NCBI GenBank assembly: GCA_032433595.1
Contig: JASWJB010000148.1
Span: 34,079-98,078 of the forward strand
DNA length: 64,000 nucleotides
From: Conoideocrella luteorostrata
Taxonomy: Eukaryota; Ascomycota; Sordariomycetes; Hypocreales; Clavicipitaceae
Direction: 5' to 3'
The notes under the pieces are model-generated. The model saw only the letters and a list, made by a program, of their open reading frames with translations. It made no database searches and was not told where the DNA came from. Positions within the stretch are counted from its first letter, which is position 1. Each line of letters starts with the position of its first letter. A program made the translations under genes and the position numbers. This document shows positions 10,270 through 23,983 of this stretch, in pieces.

Positions 10270-10560
10270 TTACCCATCCATGCTGCAGTGGGTCGTGCAC
10301 TTCGTCGCTCGCGTGCCTGGGACGAACTACTCCGCAAAGCGTAGCGGGCATGTGGCGAAGGTGTAGTTTCGCAAGGCGTTCCCAAGGGCCGTAGTTGGCT
10401 TCCCCGGCAGCTGGGCCCATGGAGAAGAGAAGTGCCGCGCTTCTGGGAAACACTAGCCAGGGCCTGGCTCGCAAGTGGAAGCGGTACGTGGTTATTCCAC
10501 CGGCTCTTTGCTTCCCTTAGCCATGTGAAGATCAGGGGCTTTGCACCGGTTGTCAATACA
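10270..10560 (-). pseudogene. possible cytochrome P450 fragment
   Basis: A GC-rich island in otherwise AT-rich DNA. The minus-strand frame 10474-10124 reads NYGPWERLAKLHLRHMP followed by RPRHASDEVHD. This resembles the C-helix region of P450s (YGPxWRxLRKxxHxxxxP...R..Q..E...LL). There is no heme-binding or I-helix motif nearby. It could be a small relic or chance resemblance. Confidence 0.25.
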
Positions 10561-12385
10561 GGGTTGATCTACATACAGAAGGTGCAGACTGCTGCCCCGC
10601 ACTTGGCACAGATGGACCACCCTGGACAGCATGGTCCGTAGTCATGAGCCGGTCGTTCTCGTCGAGTTAAGAACTTGAGTCAAAATCCGAGAGTTTTGAG
10701 ACCGCTTCCGTAAACAAAACCTGCCAACTGAGACTGCTGTGGGGATACAATTTGTTAAGGATCGGCCCGTTGTCTGCTGGGAAGTGTGCACTGATTGAGG
10801 TGTGTCGATGGAAATACCACGGAAAGCATAATGGTACTCCGTACGGAGTAGACAGTCCTCAATTATCCCATGTATCATTGATCGTACGATTTGCCGATTG
10901 GTCCGCATCGGCGTACTCCTACGAGAGCGTACAATAAATACCATAAATCAGGATGTGCTATCAGCCCGACGTGGGATTTCATGTGTCTGTGCGCATTATT
11001 GGCTACTTGCAAAGCGTTCACAGTCAGGAGCCGAATTCTGAGCAGGTCCATATGAGGTTAGAGAAGAGTCTCAGGTCTGCACTCCGTATTCGATGTCCAT
11101 CAGGGTCAGGTAGTTCAGGTACGTGCAACTCAGGGTCCCATGCGGGTTCGGGTCGGCCGCGGCCCTTTTGCTCCACGATTTAAGTCTCCGACTACTCCAT
11201 TCTTGACAAGAAGATAGTTAACGAATTCACCGATGGATCAAAAAGAAAAAAAAGACATACAACACCGGGTGTTCGGGGGCCGTCACCGAACCAGCTACTA
11301 ATCCAGCGCTTACCGGATTATCATGCGAGATCAGACGGGATCGAGATTTGACCGGTAGCTATGGTTGTATGTGGTCGTTGGCAAGGATATGCGTCTGATA
11401 AGCCTATCGAAGCTACTAGTTAAGTGATTATGTTGCAGCCTCACTTTCCAGGCATACACACCTGAATTACCCCTTCAAGCCGCCCAGAGATCAGAGACCG
11501 CTTCATCGTACCTGGACATAACTACGTTACATTTCCACATTAGTTGCAAGACAACGCAACAAGGAAGAAATGATGCACGCAGACTTTGTGCTAGTTCTAT
11601 CCTCCAAACCTTCCTTGCTTTCATTTATATTGCCACATGAGCACTTGCGCACACTTTGACCCCCATGGCTTCGGACTCCAAGCTCCCGAGATTAAAACTC
11701 TTTGCAAGTTGACCGTTGATCCGCTGCCGATCCACGATGGCGTTGCGGAGTGTCGCCCGTGCGCGACACGGCGGCTTCTTAGCCTGTTCAGTTGGCAGAG
11801 CCGTAGCGCTTGGTTTATTAGCTTACCAAATTTTGGGTGCCGGCGGACCGGTATCTACCAGTGAGGAGTGAGCTTCCTCCTTAGTTTTGATAGGTGGTAG
11901 GTAAACGGCTTTTCTAGGAAAAGAGCAAATAACCAGTTTCTGAGCACGACTATCGCCACACGGGGCACCGGGGTTCCCAAGCCGCAGCCCGGACGAATCC
12001 AAGAGCTGAAGGGGAGGGTTCGTGGTGTACGTGGGGAGAAAAAAAAGCTTGGAATCTTGAAATCTGGGCACATTCAAGGAAAGATAGTGGACTCCCCCCG
12101 CCACACCCGACGCCAATCACAAGAGTTCTCGACCGTTCGGGAATCTGCGACCATAGGGGATGGCGGGAGCACGCTCCACAAGAGCTATTGTAGACGTAGA
12201 CAACCGATTCATTGTTGCCCTACCCTATCGTTACCTTTTGTATGAATGCTATCTGTTTTTGCGACTGTCGCCCCAACTCATCTACCCCAGGTAGATGACA
12301 AGAAATTGCTCGCGACGCTTGATGAAAGCATTGAAAATCGAGGGAAGCAACCAGGCGTCCGCGCCTACCAGTTCCTGCTGACGAT
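10561..12385. other. intergenic, no supported gene
   Basis: Short frames only. A perfect 16-bp palindrome TACTCCGTACGGAGTA lies at 10835-10850. The plus-strand stretches 11739-11867 and 12270-12412 read like real protein in places (ALRSVARARHGGFLAC; DDKKLLATLDESIENRGK) but I cannot assign them. They may be further gene fragments. Confidence 0.4.
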
Positions 12386-12480
12386 TTACCGCTCGACCAG
12401 TAGAGCAAAAGTGTAAGCCCACTGAACTTCTTTCCAGTGGCTGGAATTAAGGCTTATATTCAACGCAACAAAAATAACTC
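12386..12480 (+). repeat. inverted repeat R3, left copy
   Basis: Matches the reverse complement of 15607-15700. Shared blocks include TTTACC, GAGCAAAA, TCCAGTGGCT, GGCTTATATT and ACGCAACAAAAAT. The pair brackets the nitroreductase gene and a transposon-like relic about 3.2 kb apart. It may be two dispersed repeats rather than the ends of one element. Confidence 0.65.
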
Positions 12481-12614
12481 ACCCTTCAGTTGGAATATTT
12501 TGCGACAAGTTTGTTCGCATCGTCGAGTGTGTTGGCCTTTGCATCATCGGCAAGGCTTGAGTGGTATTGCAATCGCATAACTTGACGATGGAGTAGTCGC
12601 AAGAAAAAGAAGAA

Positions 12615-13312
12615 ATGAATCCAGAGGACGAGGCTTCAATGGCCAACAGTGAACCAGTAGATGTAGGGCAGGATTATTTTTCATCCCCTCAGGAGCAATT
12701 TTCATCCCCTTCTGTGGCTTGCGTGTGTCAGCCGTCGATGTTGGGTTCTCATTGGCGTAAATATCGCGAGATTACTCAAGAAGACACAAATTTACCTCTA
12801 GGACTATTTGAGCCTCTAGTTATTAGGGCAAAAGGCAGGCCAAAGAGGGCCGGCCCTTGGGTTAGAGAAGGGGGAAAGCATTAATTCAAGCCAGCGCAAT
12901 GCCTCTGAATTTGAACATATTGAGGCCGAAGAAGCCGCTGAGGCTCAGGCAGGCCGTAGAGCGCGTCATCAACCTCCGTCTTCTACAGCGCCTGCACCAA
13001 TTAATGCCTCGTGTATAAGTTCAACAGCTATTGCCCTACAGTTAGTAACTAATTATGATTCTTATGAACCTGGAACAAAAGGCTAGCAAGCTTACATAAG
13101 GATGTTATCGTTGGCTAAAGATATTAGTGATAATAATGACAATGTTACTGAGCAAGCGGCGACGCCGTTAACACCACAGAATTTCGGCGCCGCTGCCGCA
13201 AAATGATCCACAGGAAGCCTCAAAATCGCAGGATCAGCTAAGTCAAGATGCATCATTCATTTGGGACATTCCTGCTGATTATGACGGCAGTATTAACAAC
13301 TTTATCATTTAA
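12615..13312 (+). pseudogene. relic ORF with AT-hook-like motif, probably mobile-element derived
   Basis: An 89-codon frame (12615-12884) ends GLFEPLVIRAKGRPKRAG, an AT-hook-like KGRPK motif. After a frameshift, coding resemblance continues: NASEFEHIEAEEAAEAQAGRRA and then a Pro/Ala/Ser-rich stretch up to YEPGTKG (TAG at 13084-13086), then on to IWDIPADYDGS around 13260-13300. The order (short acidic N-terminus, AT-hook, acidic helix, low-complexity linker) resembles proteins carried by decayed fungal elements. I could not assign a transposase. Sequence from its start reappears inverted at 13517-13577. Confidence 0.4.
12659..12718 (+). repeat. inverted repeat R4, left arm
   Basis: About 60 bases, containing GGGCAGGATTATTTTTCATC and a second TTTTCATCCCC unit. 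They recur as the reverse complement at 13517-13577 with only a few mismatches. Confidence 0.85.
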
Positions 13313-13516
13313 TAGGACCGGGAGGAGGCAGGCATAATTAACCTAATGGAGCTCTCACAGCTAATTTAAATCTCTAAATAGCTTCAATTTATAGGTCTGG
13401 TTGGGCAACAGATAGCTTCGTAATTCACTTTGTTGACGAGAAGAGCGGTGAGACACATAATACGTGCTTTCTATGTAAATTACTATGGGGACCCGGTAGC
13501 CGGCGTCTAAGCCACC

Positions 13517-13577
13517 CTCGCCACAGAAGGGGATGAAAATTACTCCAGAGGGAATGAAAAATAATCCTGCCCTAGAT
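13517..13577 (-). repeat. inverted repeat R4, right arm
   Basis: Reverse complement of 12659-12718, with few mismatches. The arms are about 800 bases apart. Confidence 0.85.
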
Positions 13578-14605
13578 GTAATACCGTATATCACGTGATG
13601 GCAAGTTTTTTCCGACATTTTGGCGGAAAGCGGATGCGTCCGTTCTGCCAGGAATTCGATTGCAGGTACTGTGTCGAAATTGGTTACAAAACCTACAATG
13701 TCCGTGTCGAGTCGGCAGCTAACCAACTAGTTAATTACCGTTGTGTACGGAGCGCATCTGCCGTTACCCCTGTCCGCTGATTCCTAATGTTGACAAATCC
13801 ATGGGGCGGGCGGGTCTGCACTTTGCAGATCATCAGCGGCCGCCTTCGTACCGTCTTATTGGCCGGGCTGGCCATGAATTCTTGTGCCCTTGTAGATCGT
13901 TGATATTATGTCTTCCTGCTGGGGGAGCTAGCTCAGAACACAGCGGCGGATGAGTGAGCAATGAATTCGATTGATTCCTTATATTGGGTAGTTTAAAAGA
14001 CTCTCTCTGACAATGGTCACCGTTATACGTGAGCGGATAGATGTACGTCGAATCACGTGCCGCTTCCCGACTCGTACATAGTGGCAGGCAGACCTTGGCA
14101 GAGTAGCTACCAGAGCAAGTAGGTGTCGGGCTGTCCAAATCACGGCTCAAAAGTCTATTTCGAGATGTCGCATATCGCGCTACATAACAAACTCTATTCG
14201 CATCGGAACTCATTCCTTATGGTATTCTACGTTACGTTGAGCAGAGCAGCGACAGCCGCTGTGGAGACATTCTCGTCCGGACCATCCGAGGCGGCTTGAC
14301 GAGTGGTCGATCGAGCTGGTTCCGCGCGCGCTAAATACGCCGCAGCTAGCAATTAGTCAGGCCGGCCTGACAAAGAATTGCCGCGCGCTGGTCTCCTCCC
14401 CCCGCTTACACGACGCTATCACGGCCGTCGGCCCCGTTACTTCAGCTGTTTGAGACGAGCTTAAAAGAAGCCAAACCGTCCAGCTTTGAATACAATTCTT
14501 CTCATCTCACTTCTGTACAATCGATTAAGACTTTCTAGAAATTTGCATTGACAATAAAATCCGGCGAACCTTGTTTCCTCCTTGAAGAATTTACAGCACC
14601 TAAAA
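13578..14605. other. intergenic, upstream of the nitroreductase
   Basis: No supported gene. The minus-strand 126-codon frame 13833-14213 shows no motif. The last 150 bases before the ATG are pyrimidine-rich, as in many fungal promoters. Confidence 0.4.
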
Positions 14606-15310
14606 ATGTCTGACCGTGTCTCCGCAACCCAGTGGCTTGCTGCCGCAAAGCATCGACGCTCTGTTTACCCCCTCAAGAACACCTCGGCCGTGTCGGATGA
14701 TCGAGCCGCCGAAATCATCAAGGAGGTTCTGTCCTTTTCTCCCTCCAGCTACAACACCCAACCCGTCCGCATCTCCCTTGTTGTGGGAGATAAGCAGAAG
14801 GAGCTCTGGGACCTCGTTGCTAAGGAAGCTGAGCCTGTCTTGAAGGGTGCAGGAGAGGAAGTTTGGAAACTTATGAGCGGCCATTTTCAGTTGTTCGGGG
14901 CGGCTCACGGATCGGTATGTCTCATTTACGACGAGCCACTTCACCTCTTGCATCCATCTAGTTTACTGACTCTTCCGATTCTCAAGGTTCTTTTCTGGGA
15001 GCGCCCGCAAACAATCAAGGAGGCCCAGGAGACCCACAAGTCCGCTGCTCACATGTTTGCCCAGTTTGGTGAGCACGCCAGCGGCATGGCGCAAATTCTG
15101 GTCTGGACTGCGTTTGAGCTTGAAGGCGTCGGTGCTAATTTGCAGCACATGGGGGCGTTCCCGACTGTTGAAGCTGCTCTGCGGACCTTCTGCGGGGTTC
15201 CGAATGACTATAGCTTGAAGGCTAATATGAACTATGGCGACGAGATTCATCCTCATCCTGAGGTGCCGTCCAAGCTGCCATCCAGCGAGACTCTCAATAT
15301 TGTCCGCTAG
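14606..15310 (+). CDS. nitroreductase-family flavoprotein (FRM2/HBN1-like)
   Basis: Two exons: 14606-14914 and 14987-15310, giving 210 residues. The 72-nt GTATGT...CTCAAG intron is a multiple of three and has no stop, so the unspliced frame is open. Removing it restores the conserved AAHGSVLFWE junction. Landmarks are AAKHRRSVYPL, PSSYNTQPVRISLV (FMN-binding region) and GMAQILVWTAFELEGVGANLQH. Length and motifs match the yeast FRM2/HBN1 group of FMN-dependent, NAD(P)H-linked oxidoreductases connected with oxidative stress and lipid signalling. The first in-frame ATG, at 14606, is the natural start. The gene converges on the old yellow enzyme gene 587 bases downstream. Confidence 0.88.
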   Translation: MSDRVSATQWLAAAKHRRSVYPLKNTSAVSDDRAAEIIKEVLSFSPSSYNTQPVRISLVVGDKQKELWDLVAKEAEPVLKGAGEEVWKLMSGHFQLFGAAHGSVCLIYDEPLHLLHPSSLLTLPILKVLFWERPQTIKEAQETHKSAAHMFAQFGEHASGMAQILVWTAFELEGVGANLQHMGAFPTVEAALRTFCGVPNDYSLKANMNYGDEIHPHPEVPSKLPSSETLNIVR

Positions 15311-15897
15311 AGACTTAGAAGGTTTTTGTTTTTTTTGATTGGGGGATTATGAGTCTGAAAAATATTCAGGCAGATAGCAAGAATAGACATTTACACAGTG
15401 CATGTATAAATGACCGAAGCAATTATCTACGTCAAGTTTCTTTATAAGCGTCGCGTCCAACAACAACGAGTCCCGGTCAAGTTACTCTTGGTGCGTTATG
15501 ACCTTTGTCGTAGCGCGAGGCTGCTATGCCGCATCCGAAAACTGACTGCCTAGTCTGTTGCTATAAGACTCATCAGCGAGAAATTTAATACTTCTTTGTA
15601 ACGACACATTTTTGTTGCGTAGAATATAAGCCCTAATTATAGCCACTGGAGAGAATTCAGGAGGCCTACAATTTTGCTCCATAGTCAAGTGGTAAATTGT
15701 TATAGATTCAACCCTCAGAGGTTTTTATCCTGACACAATAGTGGGAATATAGATGGCCTAGTTGACTTAGAATCGAGATATCTCCTGTAATCCTGCTCTC
15801 TCTTTAACGGAGTCGAACAAAAATGAAGGTACTTCTTTAAATAATTGTTCCGTCTATCGTGTTTCTTGCATGGTATCTGCTATATAGTATGCTTAGT
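15311..15897. other. intergenic between convergent nitroreductase and OYE genes
   Basis: 587 bases, AT-rich, presumably holding both 3' ends. It includes the right copy of inverted repeat R3 (15607-15700). No other feature seen. Confidence 0.5.
15607..15700 (-). repeat. inverted repeat R3, right copy
   Basis: Reverse complement of 12386-12480; see that entry for the shared blocks. Confidence 0.65.
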
Positions 15898-19022
<3,125 letters not shown>

Positions 19023-19209
19023 TGTTGGAACGCCGCCAAGCAGTATCAAGCCTGTCACGTGGTCACCTTCAAGCCACGATATTTATACGGCGATATCGTG
19101 CCTTCCACTATGACTTCTTTTCTTCTTCTTAGATAGACACAGACAATTATTAATATATTACCTTTGAAGCCGATGATCTAGATCATTGCACAACCCTGTG
19201 CAACCCACA
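19023..19209 (+). mobile_element. solo LTR, family T, copy A
   Basis: 187 bp beginning TGTTGGAA and ending GCAACCCACA, flanked by a perfect 5-bp target duplication GTATT (19018-19022 and 19210-19214). Inside are a GTCACGTGGTCACC block and TATTTATACGGCGATATCG, a TATA-like promoter element. TG...CA ends plus the 5-bp duplication identify a retrotransposon LTR left by recombination. No internal coding region is present. Confidence 0.92.
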
Positions 19210-19469
19210 GTATTATGTGGCAGCTGCACCATTCAGGCACACACACCTGTTAGGTACACTTCTCGAGGACCACAAGGCCCGTACCTTAGGTAGACAATAT
19301 CATCAACTTCTCCCTTCAATCAATGTCATGGCCACTACATCACACCATTCAGGCGCATATACCTGAGCATCCTTTTTACCCGCCCTTGAAACCGCAAGGA
19401 GCCTTTCCCGATTAGAGAGAATAGTATCATCATTCTCCCATTAAGATATTATTCCACATCAAATATTTC

Positions 19470-19528
19470 AACACAAAAAGAACATGCTCTAATTGCGTAG
19501 CAACTATTGTATATTATAACCTTTGGCA
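19470..19528 (+). repeat. dispersed repeat R5, copy 2
   Basis: Counterpart of 17647-17705, lying between LTR copies A and B. Confidence 0.7.
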
Positions 19529-19702
19529 AAAAATACTTATCATTGGAACCCATTTTCCAACATTAGCTAATTAGATCTTGGGGACGAGATGAAGGCCAAC
19601 ATTTTGATTGATGCATCGATAGCCGCCTTGCTTTCTACAGGCGCTTGTTCCCTATTAGGGGTACATAATATGGCTCTATTTTAAAAATTATCATTCTGTA
19701 CT

Positions 19703-19903
19703 TGTTGGAATCTTGCCGCCAAGCACACAACAAGAGCACAAGACGAGTCACGTGGTCACCTTTCGGCCACGCTATTTATACGAGCATCGTAGGCATCGTA
19801 TCTTGACTTGTTTTTCCCCTCTTAGATAGACAGAGACTATTATTGAATATATTGCATTTGAAGCCGATGATCTAGATCATTGCACGACCCTGTGCAACCC
19901 ACA
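19703..19903 (+). mobile_element. solo LTR, family T, copy B
   Basis: 201 bp, TGTTGGAATC...CAACCCACA, with a perfect 5-bp target duplication GTACT (19698-19702 and 19904-19908). It shares with copies A and D the variant GAAGCCGATGATCTAGATCA before the 3' end. Confidence 0.92.
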
Positions 19904-21333
19904 GTACTATTACTAACCTCGTCTTGTCAGCGTGGTATTCCAAGTCCTGCTACCGGCAAAGGGACCTGTCATGTGATATATTTAGGCGTCCCCAAGGCTA
20001 TTCCATGCGCGAATACTGTATGTTGATGGTTTGTTGGCCCAAAGCAAACACCAACCACATACGTACACTAACACACAACCAGTAACGGTAACTTCAATTC
20101 TGTAGAGGACTTAAATTGAGTCCAAATCAGTTCGTAGACCTCTTGTACGTGCCAAGATCAAATAGTCTGTCAATTAAATTGTAGGAATAAGGGTGCGGTT
20201 GCTCGTTAAATGTAAAGAATAAGTATGATACAACGAGGATACAATTCAATTTATGGAGACCATGCGTGTGCATGTGTTCCGACTGCCTAAGCAAGTGGTA
20301 AAGACCGTTCTTATAGACGATCCATTTGATCTTGACCAAATTGGTCAAGTCCAAGCCTCACGTGAGGCAGCATCCACCACAGTAGAAGATCATTTTCGCC
20401 CACAAAATGGCTACAGTGCTTATCCTGGGTAAAAGACTAACAAAAATGTCACCAGTGTCCCGCTGGAGACCCAAGGCTCCGCGGATGCTATTGGATGGGA
20501 GGAAACGCCGTTTGTGGCACCACGATTTGGAGCCTTTTAGAAGGAAACGCTATTCTTGACAACATGACTGATGACAATTCGTTGGATTAGATTAGTTCAA
20601 GACATCCATCTAGACAAAATGCCTAACGTAGGGAACAATAAACACTAATCGAGCCAGAGATGGGGGGGGGGGAATAAATGAGGGGATTTAGAAGGGTTGG
20701 AGGAGGACTTCTTCGATTATCATCACTCAACATCTAATGTTCATGCACATGAATTTGACCACTTCCAGTTGCACGTAATACCTTTAGAGACTAAGATCCT
20801 ACTATTCTATATTCAAAACGCGGCAGACTCTCTACTAGTTAGACAATGTCTCTCTTTAAGCAGAGCAGTGTAATTGCAGCTTTGAAATGCCTCCAATGCA
20901 GGTCCGGTCAAAATAAATCACGGTGTGTTTCAGGCTCTGGGCCGTAATCTTAATAAGTCTATTAATTCTCCTCGGACTAGTTCTCTTTAAGCAACAGTGT
21001 TCCTTCCTCCCACTTTTAATTAATAACCCTCAGAGCAATAATATCAATATCATGCTTGTTTTAGCCTACATACTAGGTACAGAGCATTAAAACACTTCGA
21101 GTGCTTTACATGACCGAGTGACTGTTTCTTACAGGGCATTAATTCTTTTAGTAGGTTAGCAATTCTACCAGGTCAGTAACTTGTAGCGTACTAGAACTCC
21201 GGAATGCAGGACCTTGTGTATTTTTCTTCACGCCACTCCGCCCAAAACGGCTAGGCAAAATTATAGTCTGTACAAAGAAAGCGCGCAATAGGGCTATGCA
21301 TCTTATTTTATCACTCTTACACGCAGACGTTAG
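19904..21333. other. intergenic, no supported gene
   Basis: AT-rich. A short piece near 20325-20370 (CTTGACCAAATTGGTCAAG then CACGTGAGG) matches the centre of repeat R1, inverted relative to its copy 1. An 11-G run lies at 20662-20672. The 75-codon minus frame 20127-20354 has no motif. Confidence 0.45.
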
Positions 21334-21536
21334 TGTTGAAATCCCTCGTCAAGCACAATAGGAAGCACGGAGCGGGTCACGTGGTCACCTTTCGGCCACA
21401 ATATTTATACGACGATATCAGGGCTTTCTCCCCGACTTGTTTCCTCTTCTTAGATAGACACCAGAGACTTATTGAGTATATTGCATTTTGACCGCATTGG
21501 TATCGATACCTTGCACAAGACCCTGTGCAACCTACA
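21334..21536 (+). mobile_element. solo LTR, family T, copy C
   Basis: About 203 bp, TGTTGAAATC...GCAACCTACA. The flanks GTTAG and GTTGT are similar but not identical, so the duplication has decayed or the ends are misjudged. It shares with copy E the variant TTTTGACCGCAT-TGGTATCGATACC, marking a second subfamily. Confidence 0.82.
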
Positions 21537-21871
21537 GTTGTACGGTTCCGATTCCATATCACGGAGTTTAGCCCTGCTGATAAGAATCATCGAAGTCTTT
21601 TCATTCTTTGAAGCATATACATAATAATGCGATATGGTCAAAATAAGGCGAGGCCACTTGGTCTGTTTTCAGAGACAGACCAACCTCCACCACCGTCTCA
21701 CCTAGGAAATATGGTCTTCGGGAAAGTCTTCACTGATAGCGTCATAGTATATATAACCTATTGCACAGTAGACTCCACTATATAGTAGGACACATCGATA
21801 CAAGGCATAACTTAGCCATAAAAGCAATAGGAGGCTCTATTTACGGCCCAAGCACAACCTTGATCCATCGA

Positions 21872-22260
21872 ATGGTAGGCACGCCGAAGAATATGAGCCC
21901 CAGCATCGCTTATCAGCCGGTGGCGCTAGGTCCGACCGGTGCATCTCAAGCATTATCCTACGTATTTGACGCAGCACGGGACAATTTTTTCTATGCTTTA
22001 ATTTGTGGCAGCCGCTTGTGTACCCCCACTCAGCACGATAATCTCGAGCCGTCCATAATAGAAGAGTGCGCCAACTAAGCCCACATCGCCCCGATGCCGC
22101 CCATGGTCGCGCGATATCTCGATTTGTCTAGGCTAGTCACAGCAGGGTTGATCGAACTTCTATCTGAAACGTTGCCCGAGTACATGGTCCCGACAACATA
22201 CCTATCCCTATTGGACATATCTTTGACTGCTACAAATAAAGTAGATGGCTGGTGGTCCTA
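21872..22260 (+). pseudogene. NRPS adenylation-domain relic
   Basis: One frame reads QALSYVFDAARDNFFYALICGSRLCTPTQHDNL...ECAN, a TAA stop at 22076-22078, then AHIAPMPPMVARYLDLSRLV and directly LIELLSETLPEYMVPTTYLS, LLDISLTATNKVDGW. The first part matches the A3-A4 region of adenylation domains (FASYVFDAS...L..G..LC.P). The last part is the A10 end (LPEYMVPxxxxxLxxxPLTxNGKVDR). Motifs A5-A9, over 200 residues, are missing, so an internal deletion joined the two ends. The stop replaces the Trp of a usual NWAxxTPS element. Confidence 0.75.
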
Positions 22261-22423
22261 ACTAATCTACACTTGTCACATTTAATGAACCAAAAAAAAA
22301 AATGAATGGCCCCATTCTCTACATTGATGCGCTATTGGTGAGTGTATCCTGGTCAGTACTTCAGTTTTGCATCATCGTCATTTATCGAGTCTATAGTTCC
22401 GACCCCCCGTCTAACCAATTTGC

Positions 22424-23983
22424 TTAGCCATCTTCACTGGCGAGGATTTCCGAGTGCACATAAACCGTGTCTTCAGGTGTCCGCATAAAGAAATTAACTC
22501 TTATGGCCCGTGGCCCATTGTTATTAGCCTGGGCTTCTGACGGAGGCTCCGCCATGAACTGCTGCACTCTCCTCTCCTCGGGTGGCCTGCCAGGATAGGA
22601 CGCCGGCATAGAGGATGGTTGTCCCTGGTGGTCCAAGATCATGCCATGCTCAATCTCGATCAAGCGTCGGCCGATGGCGTGCATTGTATGACATTCCCAA
22701 AGATTTTCCCGGAGCACCCCGTGCACCTTAATCAGTCGCAAGGCTTCCAGCCGCGTTTGCAACGACCGGCACTTCATTGCGATCGAAAATAGCATGGGCG
22801 TAAATGCCGTTTCTAAACAAAACGTCGGCGAGCGCTCGGGACGTGCTTTGATTCGCCTAGACTCCGCGATCATACTTTTAAAAATGTCCATGTGCTTGTC
22901 ATAATCCGTCTCCACAGGGGAGAATGCCATACTAGACCAGATTCGACAGATCTGATAACGCATGAGGAAGAAGCTTCTCTGAGTATTCGCCTCGATCGGC
23001 GACCCGGCCTTGTCTCTCCAGTCCTCAAACATGGCATACCACTGGTCCAGCAGAGCATGTATCCTCTGTTGCTCCTCAAGGAGGTGGGGACTCACCTCCT
23101 GACCTCTCAAAGACCCAATGCGATATACCTCGCCCCACCGGACGAGCCGTACCGTACAATTAAAGATATCATCTATCATATTTGCTGCGTCAGAGAAGCT
23201 GGAGAACCCTGCTTCTGCGGGTAGTGCATATCCTAGAACCGCTAGGTCCGGAAAGTTTGCGAAGTCGCCTCCAAAAAAAAGAGCAACTGCGCTTATCCGC
23301 CGAAACATTGGTGCCAGATGTTCCATCACCCACGGGTCAGAGCCGCACTGCTTCAAAATGGCAACGCCATGATTGCAATGTCGGACGGCCACTGCTGGGC
23401 TTGACTGGAGGAGTTCAATGCAGATAAAAAGGAAACACGCCAGCAATATCAATGGCTGGTCATCCATCTTCTTCAGCTCGCGTATTGCCGCATTGTAGTG
23501 TTTCAACGCCATGGAATAACTCGGCTGCCTCCCAAATCTGACTTGAGCTTCTACTTGTTCGTATAATGAGCTGATTGCGATGACGGAGTGCTTGACTGCT
23601 CCGACAGAGTAGCTCAGCTGCATGACGGTATTTGTCCAAAAGTAGGGCTCGATGGGCCCAGAAAGAGTCGGCCCGGCAATTTCGCAGAAGAACTGCAAGG
23701 CTCTCGCTTCACTCTTCCTCATCCGCCACTGGCTGATGTCCGGCCGGGGGCAACTCAGCTCAGCGGTCTTGGGCGGCGCGTAACCATCACATACGCGGCC
23801 GGTCTTCACACATCGCTGGCAACAGGGCTTGGTTTCGTCACATTTTACTTTGCGTTTTCTGAGCAGTGATGTTGAAGTTAGCGAGATTACCCTCTTGGCT
23901 ATGCAGCATCGTACAGCGCAATAGCCTACTTACTTGCAGGTCAAGCACCCAGTTCGGACTTTGCGACTGCCTTTGCGAGCCAT
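22424..23983 (-). CDS. Zn2Cys6 binuclear-cluster transcription factor
   Basis: Two exons on the minus strand: 23983-23934 and 23858-22424, joined over a GTAAGT...CTCAG intron of 75 nt, giving 494 residues. Splicing completes the zinc cluster RTGCLTCKKRKVKCDETKPC with CQRC and RVC: Cys13, 16, 23, 30, 33, 40 (C-x2-C-x6-C-x6-C-x2-C-x6-C). The rest resembles the C-terminal 'fungal specific' regulatory region of this class (FFCEIAGPTLSG, HYNAAIREL, LLACFLFICIELLQ, HCNHGVAIL). It lies beside the NRPS relic, so it may once have served a secondary-metabolite cluster; that is inference. Confidence 0.9.

Noticed and set aside
14915..14986. 24 extra in-frame residues in the nitroreductase
   Set aside because: They are a 72-nt intron with GTATGT and CTCAAG ends; removing it restores the family sequence.
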